This document shows, in pieces, positions 8,793 to 17,425 of a DNA stretch of 64,000 nt. Position 1 is the stretch's first letter; every line of letters begins with the position of its first letter. Position numbers and translations under genes: made by a program. The stretch is from Kitasatospora sp. DSM 101779 (lineage in GTDB: Bacteria; Actinomycetota; Actinomycetes; Streptomycetales; Streptomycetaceae). The notes under the pieces are model-generated. The model was not told the origin of the DNA. It saw only the letters and a program-made list of their open reading frames with translations, and ran no database searches. The stretch is from contig NZ_JAHTIK010000001.1 in NCBI RefSeq assembly GCF_025655475.1, positions 6,557,059 to 6,621,058 on the forward strand. Direction: 5' to 3'.

Positions 8793-9722
8793 TCACTCAG
8801 TGGGGCCGTACGGAGAGAGATGGGCGGTGCAGGCCTGGTCGAGCAGGTCCAGCCGGGTCGCGATGTTCTCACGCGCTGTAGTGGGCAGCGGCATCGTGGC
8901 GTAGCTCCGGATCGCCGACACGAGGCGGTCGGGGCCGTCGAGCAGATCACCCAGCTCGAAGAGCTCACTGCGCAGTTCGGCAAGCTCCCGCCCTTCCTCG
9001 TCCGGCCACGTACCGACCGCAATGAAGCAGATCGTGTACAGCAGGCGGCCGAGCGTGAACCAGATGAACTCCCCCGAGGTCGCGCGCTGCCGGGCCAGAT
9101 CGCCGATCGCGCCGACGGCGTCCGAGAACGCGTAGAGGAGCCGGGTCAGTTCCTCCTTGGACTCGGCGGTCCGGATGCGCTGCGTGAGCTCGTGGAGCGG
9201 AGCGAGCTCGGCGGCGGAGAAGCCCAAGTTGCCGAGCACGCCGAGGAATTCGGCCAGTCGCGTGTCGGAACTCGCTTCGTCCCCCACGGGGACCATGGTG
9301 AGTTTCCAGCCCGCGCTGCAGCCGGCGCGGAAATACAGCAACGGACGGTTGCTCGGCGCCGCCGGCGCGGGCCGGGCCTGGGCAGCCACGGTAGCGGTGG
9401 TCGACGGACGGCCTTGCTTCGCCTTCCGCTCGGCCACGGCATCCGTCAGCAACCGCTCCCAGCCTCGATCGAAGGCCACGGTGTGGACCCGCCCGGCATC
9501 CTCGTGGAGCCGACGTACTAGCAGCCGGAAGTAGGCGGAGGACCTGGGGCCGGGCACGGACACCGCGGTCAGCCAACTGCTCAGGGTCGCGTCGGAGACG
9601 GTGACGGGTGGCTGCTCTCGCTCGCCGATCCTGACGAGCGCCTTCAACGGCGGGCGGCCGGCGGCCTCCCAGAGATCGCGCAGCTCGGTCCAGAATCGCT
9701 TGGCCGCTTGCTCGTTGCCCAT
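8793..9722 (-). CDS. Hypothetical protein, possible N-terminal HTH region
   Basis: I do not recognise this 309-residue cytoplasmic protein. Residues 1-75 are helical and include VTVSDATLSSWLTAVSVPGP, which looks like a helix-turn-helix of the kind seen in many streptomycete regulators. An Ala/Pro-rich linker (about 115-128) follows. The C-terminal two thirds are acidic and helix-forming, with no catalytic motif, signal peptide or certain membrane segment. The ATG at 9722 gives MGNEQAAKRFW. The third-position GC bias is somewhat weaker than in the neighbours, a possible hint of more recent acquisition. It faces the small 59-residue gene at 9904 across a 181-base spacer, which may hold promoters for both. 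Confidence 0.7.
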   Translation of the reverse strand: MGNEQAAKRFWTELRDLWEAAGRPPLKALVRIGEREQPPVTVSDATLSSWLTAVSVPGPRSSAYFRLLVRRLHEDAGRVHTVAFDRGWERLLTDAVAERKAKQGRPSTTATVAAQARPAPAAPSNRPLLYFRAGCSAGWKLTMVPVGDEASSDTRLAEFLGVLGNLGFSAAELAPLHELTQRIRTAESKEELTRLLYAFSDAVGAIGDLARQRATSGEFIWFTLGRLLYTICFIAVGTWPDEEGRELAELRSELFELGDLLDGPDRLVSAIRSYATMPLPTTARENIATRLDLLDQACTAHLSPYGPTE

Positions 9723-9903
9723 GATGTGCCCTCGGTTTTCCAGCGACGGTTCCAGCGATCCATACCCCTGGAAAGGTCGTCAGAAAGGCATCGGAGCAGC
9801 GGATTTGGTCATGGGCGGCCCCCTCGGCGGTCGCTGGACGCATCGGGACGTGACACAACGGTGCTGTCAGTGATCCAGCACCGCACCACCGGAGGCTTCT
9901 CCC

Positions 9904-10083
9904 ATGCCACTCCTGCACGACGTTCTGGCCGGCGGCTCTGCTCTGATCGGATGGGCAGGTGCGGCCTACGCCGCCACCGTCTCGGTCACCGCCCTGGCAT
10001 CGACCTTCGCGCGGAGTGCTGCGCGGCGCCGCGAGGCGCGAGCCACGCTGGCCGTGCTGCTCCGCCGCTCGGAAGAGCGCTGA
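9904..10083 (+). CDS. Small membrane protein (59 aa), unknown function
   Basis: The ATG at 9904 lies eight bases after a strong GGAGG and opens a 59-codon frame ending TGA at 10081-10083. The product starts MPLLHDVLAGGSALIGWAG, has one hydrophobic helix (about residues 8-32) and ends in a very basic tail (RSAARRREAR ... LRRSEER). This gives a single-pass or membrane-anchored peptide with a cytoplasmic positive tail. Third codon positions are strongly G/C and the ribosome binding site is good, which supports translation. No family is recognised. It is divergent from the hypothetical regulator-like gene ending at 9722. Confidence 0.6.
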   Translation: MPLLHDVLAGGSALIGWAGAAYAATVSVTALASTFARSAARRREARATLAVLLRRSEER

Positions 10084-10170
10084 TGCGGCCGGGCTCGGCC
10101 CGGAACCGTGGCGACCGCCGCTTCCCGCCTGTCCCACGTACCGCCTCGTCCCGGCAGCACCGCACCCCCG

Positions 10171-10944
10171 CTAGCGGACGACCTCGGGGATCGGGCGGGT
10201 GTAGGGGCGGTCGGCGGGGGTGACGGCGGTGGTGGGCCCGGCGGCGCGGAGGACGACGTCGAGGACGTGCTCGGGGTCGCAGGCGTAGCCGCCGCTCGCC
10301 CAGGCCGGGTTGGCCTCGACCACGGCCCAGGTGCCGTCGGTGAGCCGGCCGACGTCGACAACGGCGGCGCTCGGCAGGCCGCCGGCGGTCAGGGCGTCGG
10401 CGGCGAAGGCGAGCACCTCGGGGGCGACCTCCGGGGAGACGGCGAGGTTGCCGTCCACGGCGTACCGGCTCGCCGTCCGCACCTCGCCGTCCAGGACGAA
10501 CAGCCGGTACTCGGAGGCGAACGCCACCACGTCGCTGATCTGCACGAGGGTGTCGTCGTCGAGGGCGTCCGGGCCGGGAAGTCCGCTGCCGTCCGGGTAG
10601 ACCCGGGCCGGGAAGAGCTTGTCGACCGGCGGCTTGAGGAAGGCGGGGCGGCGCAGCCGGCGGGCCTCGGCGAGCGTGGTGCACTCCACCCTGCGGCCGA
10701 GCAGTTCGGCGGGCAGCGTGGCCAGCCAGTCGGCCGGCGGCTCCAGCGGTGCGACCTCCAGCGCCCCGGCGGCCGCGTCGGCGAACAGCGGCCCGCCGTA
10801 CAGGTGCGCGGGCCGCAGGCCGGCGAGCTCCTCCGGGACCTCCCAGCGGACGGCGGTGTGCGCCCGCAGCCCTCGGCGGCGGGCGGAGGTGAGCAGTTGC
10901 AGACCGGTCTCGTTGATCCGCGGGGCGAGCAGGAGGAGCGTCAT
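10171..10944 (-). CDS. ATP-grasp domain protein (DUF4343 type)
   Basis: The 257-residue protein resembles the DUF4343 ATP-grasp group. The N-terminal part (MTLLLLAPRINETGLQLLTSARRRG) forms a small alpha/beta domain. Residues 110-250 hold the grasp-like region, with FLKPPVDKLFPARVY as a possible ATP-binding lysine strand, YRLFVLDGEV in the middle, and VVDVGRLTDGTWAVVEANPAWASG as the metal-binding Glu/Asn strand. ATP-grasp enzymes ligate a carboxylate to an amine or thiol. The substrate here is unknown. The start ATG at 10944 follows AGGAGGAGCG, a strong ribosome binding site. Confidence 0.8.
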   Translation of the reverse strand: MTLLLLAPRINETGLQLLTSARRRGLRAHTAVRWEVPEELAGLRPAHLYGGPLFADAAAGALEVAPLEPPADWLATLPAELLGRRVECTTLAEARRLRRPAFLKPPVDKLFPARVYPDGSGLPGPDALDDDTLVQISDVVAFASEYRLFVLDGEVRTASRYAVDGNLAVSPEVAPEVLAFAADALTAGGLPSAAVVDVGRLTDGTWAVVEANPAWASGGYACDPEHVLDVVLRAAGPTTAVTPADRPYTRPIPEVVR

Positions 10945-11080
10945 GGGTCGTCATGCTGGCGCAGCCGCACCCGCCGCTGCCAGCGGATTTCCCGGGTCGT
11001 ACTGGCCGACCGGACGGTCGGCGTGCCAGAGTCCTCCCGAGCGTCCGACCCACCCTCAGCCGGAAAGCAGGCCATCCACG

Positions 11081-11845
11081 ATGACCAGCGAGAGCCCTCT
11101 CGTCCGCATCACCACCGCCGATGCGGTGACGACCCTCGAACTCGACTCCCCGCACAACCGCAACGCCCTCTCCACCCGCCTGATGGCGGAGCTGGTGAAG
11201 GGCCTCACCGAGGCCGCGGCCGACCCGGCCGTCCGGGCGGTGGTGCTCGGCCACACCGGCAAGGTGTTCTGCGCCGGCGCCGACCTCTCCGAGGCCACCG
11301 GCAGCGACCCGACGGTGGGCCCGCGCGGCCTGGTGGACATCCAGCGGGCGGTCGTCGACTGCCCCAAGCCGGTGATCGCCGCGATCGACGGGCACGCCCG
11401 GGCGGGCGGCCTCGGCCTGCTCGGCGCCGCGGACATCGCGATCGCCGGCCCCGCCTCGACCTTCGCCTTCACCGAGGTACGCCTCGGCCTCGCGCCCGCG
11501 GTGATCTCGCTGCCGCTGCGCCCCAAGCTGGACCCGCGGGCCGCCTCCCGCTACTACCTGACCGGTGAGACCTTCGGCCCGGCCGAGGCGGCCCGGATCG
11601 GCCTGATCACCGAGGCGACCGAGGACGTCGCCGGCGCGTTGAAGGTGCTGCTGGACGCCGTCCGGCAGGGCTCGCCGCAGGGCCTCGCCGAGTCCAAGCG
11701 ACTGGCGAACGCGGCCGTGGTGGACTCCTTCGAGCGGGACGCCGACGAGCGGGTCGCGCAGTCCGCGCGGCTGTTCGGCTCGGAGGAGGCGCAGCAGGGC
11801 ATGCGGGCCTTCCTGGAGCGCCGCCCGGCCCCCTGGGCGCAGTAG
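11081..11845 (+). CDS. Enoyl-CoA hydratase/isomerase family protein
   Basis: The 254-residue crotonase-fold protein has the CoA-binding and oxyanion-hole segments HNRNALSTRLM (about residue 28) and GKVFCAGADLSEATG (about 65). The second oxyanion loop is AIDGHARAGGLGLLGAADIAIAG (about 105-127). The position that usually carries the first catalytic Glu of hydratases reads GGLGL, so this may be an isomerase- or hydrolase-type paralogue rather than a classic hydratase. AFTEVRLGLAP carries a Glu in the second site. The ATG at 11081 is preceded by GGAAAG at a long distance. Confidence 0.88.
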   Translation: MTSESPLVRITTADAVTTLELDSPHNRNALSTRLMAELVKGLTEAAADPAVRAVVLGHTGKVFCAGADLSEATGSDPTVGPRGLVDIQRAVVDCPKPVIAAIDGHARAGGLGLLGAADIAIAGPASTFAFTEVRLGLAPAVISLPLRPKLDPRAASRYYLTGETFGPAEAARIGLITEATEDVAGALKVLLDAVRQGSPQGLAESKRLANAAVVDSFERDADERVAQSARLFGSEEAQQGMRAFLERRPAPWAQ

Positions 11846-11878
11846 CCGGCAGGGGGCCGGTGCGGGGCAGCGCTGCCG

Positions 11879-12634
11879 TCAGCTCCAGTTGACGGCGGCG
11901 CCCGTCCGCCAGAGGTCCAGCAGCGAGCCGTCGCCGGAGACCGTCGCGGCGTCCGCCTCGCGGCGGTTCCACAGGAGCAGGTAGAGGTCGTGCGCGGGGC
12001 CGCTGACGGTGCAGTCGGCGGGCCCTGCGCCCGGCACCACCTGCGGCGGCTCCTGACCGACCGTCACCAGCCAGCTCTCCGGCCGGTCGGTGGGCCGGAC
12101 GGCCAGGGTGCGCGGCGTCCCGCTGCGCAGCCGGGACTTGGGCCGGGGAAGGAAGCCGGTCAGCAGTTCGGCCAGGCCGTCCGCGGCGACGGCCGGGACG
12201 ACCCGGCGCGCGGCGGTTCCGGCGGCGGCCTCCGCGTCCACCCGGTGCACGGTGGTCTCGTGCAGCTGGCGGCGGGCCCAGAACGCGAGCGGGGAGGGCG
12301 CCGGCAGGAAGCTCCAGCACTCCAGGTCGGCGGGGGCGGACCGGAGGACGGCCACCAGGTCGGCGTGCCCGGTGCGGAACCACTCCACCAGGTCCGCGTC
12401 GGCGGGCGCCGGGCCCCAGGCCGCCTGCTGGCCGGCCCCGTCCAGCGGCCGGGTCAGGCCGCCCTTGACGTGGGCGGTGGCCCAGCGGTGCACCTGCCCG
12501 GTGTGCAGGACCAGGTCGCGCAGCCGCCAGTCCGGGCAGGTCGGAACGGGGGCGTCCAGCGGCGTCCCGGCGGCGGTGTCGGCCAGCAGCGCGCCCTCGT
12601 TGCGCAGGACGTCGACGAGCTCGGGAATCTCCAT
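11879..12634 (-). CDS. Maleylpyruvate isomerase family (mycothiol-dependent DinB-like) protein
   Basis: The 251-residue protein matches the actinobacterial TIGR03083/maleylpyruvate isomerase family. An N-terminal four-helix DinB-like bundle has the metal/mycothiol motif TCPDWRLRDLVLHTGQVHRW (residues 30-50) and the third His in RRQLHETTVHRVDAE (about 150). The C-terminal domain ends in YLLLWNRR. Members are mycothiol-dependent transferases or isomerases; the substrate cannot be named here. The ATG at 12634 gives MEIPELVDVLRNEG, the usual family start. It is divergent from the acyltransferase at 12725 with a 90-base spacer. Confidence 0.85.
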   Translation of the reverse strand: MEIPELVDVLRNEGALLADTAAGTPLDAPVPTCPDWRLRDLVLHTGQVHRWATAHVKGGLTRPLDGAGQQAAWGPAPADADLVEWFRTGHADLVAVLRSAPADLECWSFLPAPSPLAFWARRQLHETTVHRVDAEAAAGTAARRVVPAVAADGLAELLTGFLPRPKSRLRSGTPRTLAVRPTDRPESWLVTVGQEPPQVVPGAGPADCTVSGPAHDLYLLLWNRREADAATVSGDGSLLDLWRTGAAVNWS

Positions 12635-12724
12635 GGGCGCGAGTCTGCCAGGCCCGGCGCGGGCCCGGTGTGATGTTGATCGCCCGGCGCCTCGCCGGGG
12701 GCGCCCGCCCGATACGGTGATCGC

Positions 12725-13513
12725 ATGCCGACCGCCCGTACCCTCCTCGCCGCCGCCCGCCTCAGGGGCCGCCGCGCCGCCGGACACGTCGTGCACCGGG
12801 CGTGGAAGTGGGTGCAGGAGACGGGGGCGGTCACCAACCGCACCCCCGGCCCGTACCGGTTCGGCGAGCTCGGCGACGGCACCAAGCTGGCCTTCCCGCT
12901 CGGCGCGGTCTTCAACGAGCAGTGGATCACCATCGGGCCGTTCTCGATCATCGGCGAGCGGGTCACCATCTCCGCCGGCTTCCTGCCCGGCCTGGACCTC
13001 GGCCCCGAGCCGATCGTCAGGATCGGCGGTGGGTGCGTCATCGGCCGCGGCAGCCACATCGTCGGCCACCAGTCGATCGTCCTCGGCGACGACGTGTGGA
13101 CCGGCCCGAACGTCTACATCACCGACCAGGCGCACGAGTACCGCGACACCGACCTGCCGATCGGCAAGCAGTGGCCGCGCAACGAACCGGTGGAGATCGG
13201 TGCGGGTTCGTGGATCGGCACCGGCGCGGTGATCCTGCCCGGCGCCAGGATCGGCCGCAACGTCGTGGTCGCCGCCGGTGCGGTCGTCCGCGGCGACATC
13301 CCCGACCACAGCGTGGTCGCCGGTGCGCCCGCCAAGGTCGTCCGCAGCTGGTCGGAGGACGAGGGCTGGCAGCCGCCGCTGCGCCACGACGCGCCGCAGC
13401 CGATCCCGGACGGCGTCACCGCCGAGCAGCTGCGCGCCCTGGTCGGCTGGGACCTGCGGATCCCCGGCCAGGCCGGGCCCGCCGACGAGAGCGCCGCCCG
13501 CACCGCCGAGTAA
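12725..13513 (+). CDS. Left-handed beta-helix (hexapeptide repeat) acyltransferase
   Basis: In this 262-residue protein, residues 55-205 carry isoleucine-patch hexapeptide repeats (for example IGPFSIIGERVTISAG and IGAGSWIGTGAVILPGARIG). The active-site His loop is ITDQAHEYRDTD, resembling WbbJ/maltose O-acetyltransferase-like enzymes. VVAAGAVVRGDIPDHSVVAGAPAKVVRSW is the standard end of the helix. It likely transfers an acetyl or other acyl group to a sugar or cell-envelope acceptor. The N-terminus is basic and may sit near the membrane. The start ATG at 12725 fits the family length. Confidence 0.85.
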   Translation: MPTARTLLAAARLRGRRAAGHVVHRAWKWVQETGAVTNRTPGPYRFGELGDGTKLAFPLGAVFNEQWITIGPFSIIGERVTISAGFLPGLDLGPEPIVRIGGGCVIGRGSHIVGHQSIVLGDDVWTGPNVYITDQAHEYRDTDLPIGKQWPRNEPVEIGAGSWIGTGAVILPGARIGRNVVVAAGAVVRGDIPDHSVVAGAPAKVVRSWSEDEGWQPPLRHDAPQPIPDGVTAEQLRALVGWDLRIPGQAGPADESAARTAE

Positions 13514-13540
13514 GCCCTCCCGGCCGCCCGGCGCTGGCGT

Positions 13541-14641
13541 TCAGGGGCTGACCGCGAGGACGAGGTAGGCCGCGAGGACCGCCAGGTGCACCGCCCCCTG
13601 CAGCGGCGTCGCCCGGCGCGGGATCACGGTGAGGGTCCCGACCGCGACGGTCAGCGCCAGCAGCACCATGTGCGAGGCGCCGAGGCCGAGGACGAGCGGC
13701 CCGCTCAGCCAGATCGAGGCCACGGCGACCGCGGGCACGGTCAGCCCGATGGACGCCAGCGAGGAACCGAGCGCCAGGTTGAGGCTGGTCTGCACCCGGT
13801 TGCCCGCCGCGGCGCGCAGCGCGGCGATCGTCTCCGGCAGCAGCACCAGCAGCGCGATCACCACACCGACCACCGAGGCCGGCAGGCCCGCGTCGGCGAC
13901 CGCCGACTCGATGGTGGGGGAGACCCCCTTGGCCAGGCCGACCACCGAGACCAGTGCGATCGCCAGCATGCCGAGGCTGGCCCACGCGGACCGGCGGCTC
14001 GGCAGGTCGCCGTGGTCGTCCTCGTCCAGCGGCTCGCCCTCGGCGCTGACCGGCAGGAAGTACTCGCGGTGGCGCAGCGTCTGGGTGGTGACGAACAGTC
14101 CGTAGAGGCCGAGCGAGGCGATCCCGGCGAAGGTCAGCTGCGCGGTGTTGAACTGCGGGCCGGGCGTGCTGGTGGTGAAGGTCGGCAGGACCAGGCTGAG
14201 GGTGGCGAGCGTGGCGATGGTGGCGAACGCGGCGCCGGTGCCCTCCGCGTTGAAGACCGCGACCCGGTGCTTCAGCGCCGTGAGCAGGATCGACAGGCCC
14301 AGCACCCCGTTGCAGGTGATCATGATGGCGGCGAAGACGGTGTCCCGGGCGAGGGTGTCGTTCTTCACCGGGGCGTCCACCATCAGCGTCACGATCAGGG
14401 CCACCTCGATGACGGTCACCGCGACCGCCAGCACCAGCGAGCCGAAGGGCTCGCCCACCCGGTGGGCGATCACCTCGGCGTGGTGCACGGCGGCCAGCAC
14501 GGCCCCGGCCAGGAACAGCGCCACCACGGCGACCAGCGCGCCCGGCAGCGAGCGCCCCCAGGTCAGGACCAGCATCACCAGCGCCAGTACCGGCACCGCG
14601 ACGGTCCACTGGACGAGGACCCGGCGGATGAGGTCGATCAT
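13541..14641 (-). CDS. chaA: Calcium/proton antiporter (ChaA/CAX family)
   Basis: The 366-residue polytopic membrane protein has about 11 helices and the two inverted acidic motifs of the CaCA/CAX superfamily. These are GEPFGSLVLAVAVTVIEVAL near residue 62 and LLVLLPETIAALRAAAGNR near residue 265, followed by the partner motif NLALGSSLASIGLTVP. They form the cation-binding site for Ca2+ (or Na+)/H+ exchange. An acidic cytoplasmic loop (EGEPLDEDDHGD) lies between the halves, as in ChaA. The ATG at 14641 gives MIDLIRRVLVQW. It stands alone between an acyltransferase and an epimerase gene. Confidence 0.9.
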   Translation of the reverse strand: MIDLIRRVLVQWTVAVPVLALVMLVLTWGRSLPGALVAVVALFLAGAVLAAVHHAEVIAHRVGEPFGSLVLAVAVTVIEVALIVTLMVDAPVKNDTLARDTVFAAIMITCNGVLGLSILLTALKHRVAVFNAEGTGAAFATIATLATLSLVLPTFTTSTPGPQFNTAQLTFAGIASLGLYGLFVTTQTLRHREYFLPVSAEGEPLDEDDHGDLPSRRSAWASLGMLAIALVSVVGLAKGVSPTIESAVADAGLPASVVGVVIALLVLLPETIAALRAAAGNRVQTSLNLALGSSLASIGLTVPAVAVASIWLSGPLVLGLGASHMVLLALTVAVGTLTVIPRRATPLQGAVHLAVLAAYLVLAVSP

Positions 14642-14722
14642 CCGTCGAGCTTCCCATCCCGGCCGGGCGCCGACCGGGCAGCGGCGCCGGGGTGTCGGGA
14701 GTTCGCCTCGACGGAGGAGGCG

Positions 14723-15655
14723 TCAGGCCCCGGCCCCGGTCGCCTCCCAGGCGTCCAGCACCAGCCGGTCGAGCGCCGACCGCTCCGCCCGCCAGCCGAG
14801 CTCCCGCCCGATCCGGGTGCAGTCCGACACCAGCCGCGGCGCCTCCGGCAGCGCGGGCCGCCGCACCACCGGCACCGGACGGCCGGTCAGCCGCTCCACC
14901 GCCGCGACGATCTGCCGCATGCTCGCCGGCGTCGCCCCCACGTTGTAGACCCGGCAGCCGCCGTGCGCCGCCGCCACCTCGCGCGCCCCGAGCGCCCGCA
15001 GGTACGCCTCGGCGACATCGTCCACGTGCACGAAGTCCCGCACGACGCCGCCGTCGCCGTTCAGCTCCAGGTACGGGTGCCGTCCGGCGGCCACCGCCAG
15101 CGCCCGCGGCAGGATCCGGGCCTCGTCCACGTCGCCGGCGCCCGCCGCGTTGAAGCAGCGCAGCACCACCGCGAGGACCTCGCCGGCCGCGGCACGGTTC
15201 GCGAGCTCCCGCTCGGCCGCCAGCTTGGACTCGCCGTACGGGCTACCGGGTGACGGCTCCGCCGACTCGTCGATCGGCTGCCGCTCCGGCGCGCCGTACA
15301 CCGCCGCCGTCGAACCGAACACCACCAGCGGCCGGCCGCCCCCGGCCCGTCCGCGCAAAGCGTCGAGCAGGGCGATCGTGCCGCCGAGGTTGACCTCGCG
15401 GTGCGCCTGCGGGTCCGCCACCGACTCCCGGCCGCGGGTGAGCGCCGCGAGGTGGCACACCGCGTCCACCCCGGCCACCGCGGGAGCCAGCGCCGCCGCG
15501 TCCCGCACGTCCGCCCGGAACACCCGCGCGACGGGCAGCCCGCCGGCCCCGGTGCGGCTGCTGCTCAGCGCCCGCACCTCGTGCCCGGCCGCGGCGAGCC
15601 GCCGCACCACCGCCCGCCCGACGAAACCGAACGCCCCCGTCACCAGGACCCGCAC
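14723..15655 (-). CDS. NAD-dependent epimerase/dehydratase (extended SDR, NDP-sugar type)
   Basis: The 310-residue extended short-chain dehydrogenase has the nucleotide-binding GAFGFVG motif at residues 7-13. DVRDAAAL follows, then VFGSTAAVYG with the catalytic Ser/Thr region, and SPYGESKLAAERE gives the catalytic Tyr-x3-Lys. RCFNAAGAGD and VRDFVHVDDVAEAYL match UDP-glucose 4-epimerase-like enzymes acting on nucleotide sugars. The start is GTG at 15655, preceded by GGGAGGGG. No glycosyltransferase is adjacent, so its pathway is unclear. Confidence 0.88.
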   Translation of the reverse strand: MRVLVTGAFGFVGRAVVRRLAAAGHEVRALSSSRTGAGGLPVARVFRADVRDAAALAPAVAGVDAVCHLAALTRGRESVADPQAHREVNLGGTIALLDALRGRAGGGRPLVVFGSTAAVYGAPERQPIDESAEPSPGSPYGESKLAAERELANRAAAGEVLAVVLRCFNAAGAGDVDEARILPRALAVAAGRHPYLELNGDGGVVRDFVHVDDVAEAYLRALGAREVAAAHGGCRVYNVGATPASMRQIVAAVERLTGRPVPVVRRPALPEAPRLVSDCTRIGRELGWRAERSALDRLVLDAWEATGAGA

Positions 15656-15720
15656 GCACCCCTCCCGGAGCAGACGAAAACCGATTGCACCTCCGCCGCC
15701 ATGCTGCCACGCGCACCGCG

Positions 15721-15960
15721 ATGACGATTCGAAAGGCCGGCATCGCGCAGTCCCGGTGACCGGACGAGGCGCTGCTGCGCCGGGTCACCGAAGGGCTGCG
15801 CGCCGACGGCGGCGCCGCGGCCGGACTGGTCGGCGTGCGGCTGCTGACGGCGCACCACCACGGGACCTCCGGCGGCCTGCGGGCCGAGCTCGCCGTCTGA
15901 CAGGACCACCCCGACCCGGACGTCGCCGAGGAGGTCCTGCTCGCCGCCGACCGACGCGGT
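15721..15960 (+). pseudogene. Decayed coding remnant with two in-frame TGA codons
   Basis: The 505-base spacer 15656-16160 has no intact gene. Reading from ATG 15721 gives a protein-like frame with strong third-position GC, interrupted by TGA at 15757-15759 and 15898-15900. The segment between the stops reads PDEALLRRVTEGLRADGG and then GLVGVRLLTAHHHGTSGG. After the second stop it continues QDHPDPDVAEEVLLAADRRG in the same frame. The continuity across both stops suggests a gene inactivated by point changes, possibly TGG to TGA. No family is recognised, and the region beyond about 15960 loses coding character. Confidence 0.4.
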
Positions 15961-16100
15961 GCAGGGGCGACGCCGGCGGGGGTCTCCCCGTGCGGCGGAT
16001 CGTCCGGGTCGGTGCGCACGTCCGCGGTGTGGGTGTGTGGGGATCCACGGCGTCCGCAGCCTGCGGCACGGCTCCGGGGCGGGTGTGCGGTGGTGCGCGC

Positions 16101-16134
16101 AGGGCCGGCCGTCCCGGGTGGGAGGGCCGGCCCT
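16101..16134 (-). terminator. Rho-independent-like hairpin after the MFS gene
   Basis: AGGGCCGGCC (16101-16110) and GGCCGGCCCT (16125-16134) are perfect complements, with an inner TCCC/GGGA stem. The structure lies 27 bases downstream of the MFS stop at 16161 on the minus strand. Confidence 0.7.
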
Positions 16135-16160
16135 GCGGGGGTGCCGGTGTGTGCGGACGG

Positions 16161-17408
16161 TCAGGCGGTGCGGGCGGGGCGGCCGACGGTGAGGGCGAGG
16201 AGGCCCGCCAGGGCGGCTGCTGCGGCGACGCTGGTCAGCGCGAGCGGCAGACCGACCGCGTCGGCGAGGAAGCCGATGACCGGCGGGCCGATCAGCATGC
16301 CCGCGTAGCCGAGGGCGGAGGCGGTGGCCACGCCCTGCGGGCCGCCGGTGGCGCCGGCCCGGCCGATGGCCAGCGGGAAGATGTTCGCCAGGCCGACGCC
16401 GACCAGGACGAAGCCGCCGAGCGCCGCGGGCACCGACGGGACGAGTGCCGCGATCAGCATGCCGGTGGCCGCGGTGAGGCCGCCGAAGAGCATCACCCTG
16501 GTCGCGCCGAGCCTGATGGACAGCCAGGTGCCGCTGACCCGTCCGGCGGTCATCGCGAAGGCGAAGGAGGCGTAGCCGGCGGCGGCCAGGCCGGCGCCCG
16601 CGTGCACGTCGTCGGTCAGGTGCAGGGTCGCCCAGTCCGCGAGCGCGCCCTCGCCGTAGGCGGTGCACAGGGCGGTGAGGCCCAGCAGGACGACCAGCAG
16701 GCGCGCGTGCCGGGGCGCCGAGGTCGCCGGCTGGGCGGTCCCGGGCACGGGGGAGGCGGTGGGGGCGGGCCCGCCGCCGTCCGGGTCGCGCAGCAGGACG
16801 GCGCCGGCGGCCGCGGTGACCAGCAGGCCGAGCAGGCCGCCGAGGGCGAGCGCCCAGGCGGCGCTGAGCGTGCCCGCGAGCAGTCCGCCGACCGCGGCGC
16901 CGAGCAGGCCGCCGAGGCTGTACCCGGCGTGGAAGCTCGGCATCACCGGGCGCCGGAGCCGTGCGACCAGGTCGACGGCGGCGCTGTTCATGCTGACGTT
17001 GGCGGCGCCGTACCCGGCGCCGAAGAGCAACAGGACGGCGCCGAGCGCGGCCACCGAGTGGGTGTGCGCCGGCAGCGGCACGGCGAGGCTCAGCAGGGCG
17101 AGGGAGCCGACGGTGACGCGGCGGCTGCCGTACCGCAGGCAGAGCCGGCCGACCAGGGCCATGGTGGCGACGGCGCCGGCCGAGATGCAGAGCAGGGCGA
17201 GGCCGAGTGCGCTGTGCGAGGCGTGCACCTGGGCGCGCACGTCCGGGATGCGTACCACCCAGGCGGCGAACAGGAAGCCGTCGATCGCGAAGAACGCGGT
17301 GAGGGCGAGTCGGGCGGCGGACCAGGTGCGCGGGGCGCGGACCGCGGCGGGGTCGGTGGGGGTGTCGGCGGCGGTGGATCGGGCTTCTGTTTTGTTCAGT
17401 AGCGGCAC
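16161..17408 (-). CDS. MFS transporter (YbjJ-like group)
   Basis: The 415-residue major facilitator protein has 12 predicted helices. AFFAIDGFLFAAWVVRIPDV forms helix 1, and GRLCLRYGSRRVTVG is the loop 2-3 motif. LFGAGYGAANVSMNSAAVDL is a pattern seen in YbjJ/FucP-like carriers of sugars or small metabolites. The start is placed at GTG 17408, because coding character begins there and a TATTCT -10 lies six bases upstream (leaderless start). No ribosome binding site is seen, and the longer frame upstream runs antisense through the next gene. It is divergent from a ROK regulator, which probably controls it. Confidence 0.8.
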   Translation of the reverse strand: MPLLNKTEARSTAADTPTDPAAVRAPRTWSAARLALTAFFAIDGFLFAAWVVRIPDVRAQVHASHSALGLALLCISAGAVATMALVGRLCLRYGSRRVTVGSLALLSLAVPLPAHTHSVAALGAVLLLFGAGYGAANVSMNSAAVDLVARLRRPVMPSFHAGYSLGGLLGAAVGGLLAGTLSAAWALALGGLLGLLVTAAAGAVLLRDPDGGGPAPTASPVPGTAQPATSAPRHARLLVVLLGLTALCTAYGEGALADWATLHLTDDVHAGAGLAAAGYASFAFAMTAGRVSGTWLSIRLGATRVMLFGGLTAATGMLIAALVPSVPAALGGFVLVGVGLANIFPLAIGRAGATGGPQGVATASALGYAGMLIGPPVIGFLADAVGLPLALTSVAAAAALAGLLALTVGRPARTA

Positions 17409-17420
17409 AAAGTCAGAATA
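17392..17420. promoter_or_regulatory. Overlapping divergent promoters, MFS and ROK genes
   Basis: On the plus strand TTGTTC (17392-17397) and CAGAAT (17414-17419) are 16 bp apart, and the ROK start GTG (17426) lies seven bases after the -10. On the minus strand TATTCT (17420-17415) lies six bases before the MFS start GTG (17408). The two -10 elements share the same bases, so binding of one polymerase would exclude the other, and both messages could be leaderless. Confidence 0.5.
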
Positions 17421-17425
17421 GAGGA

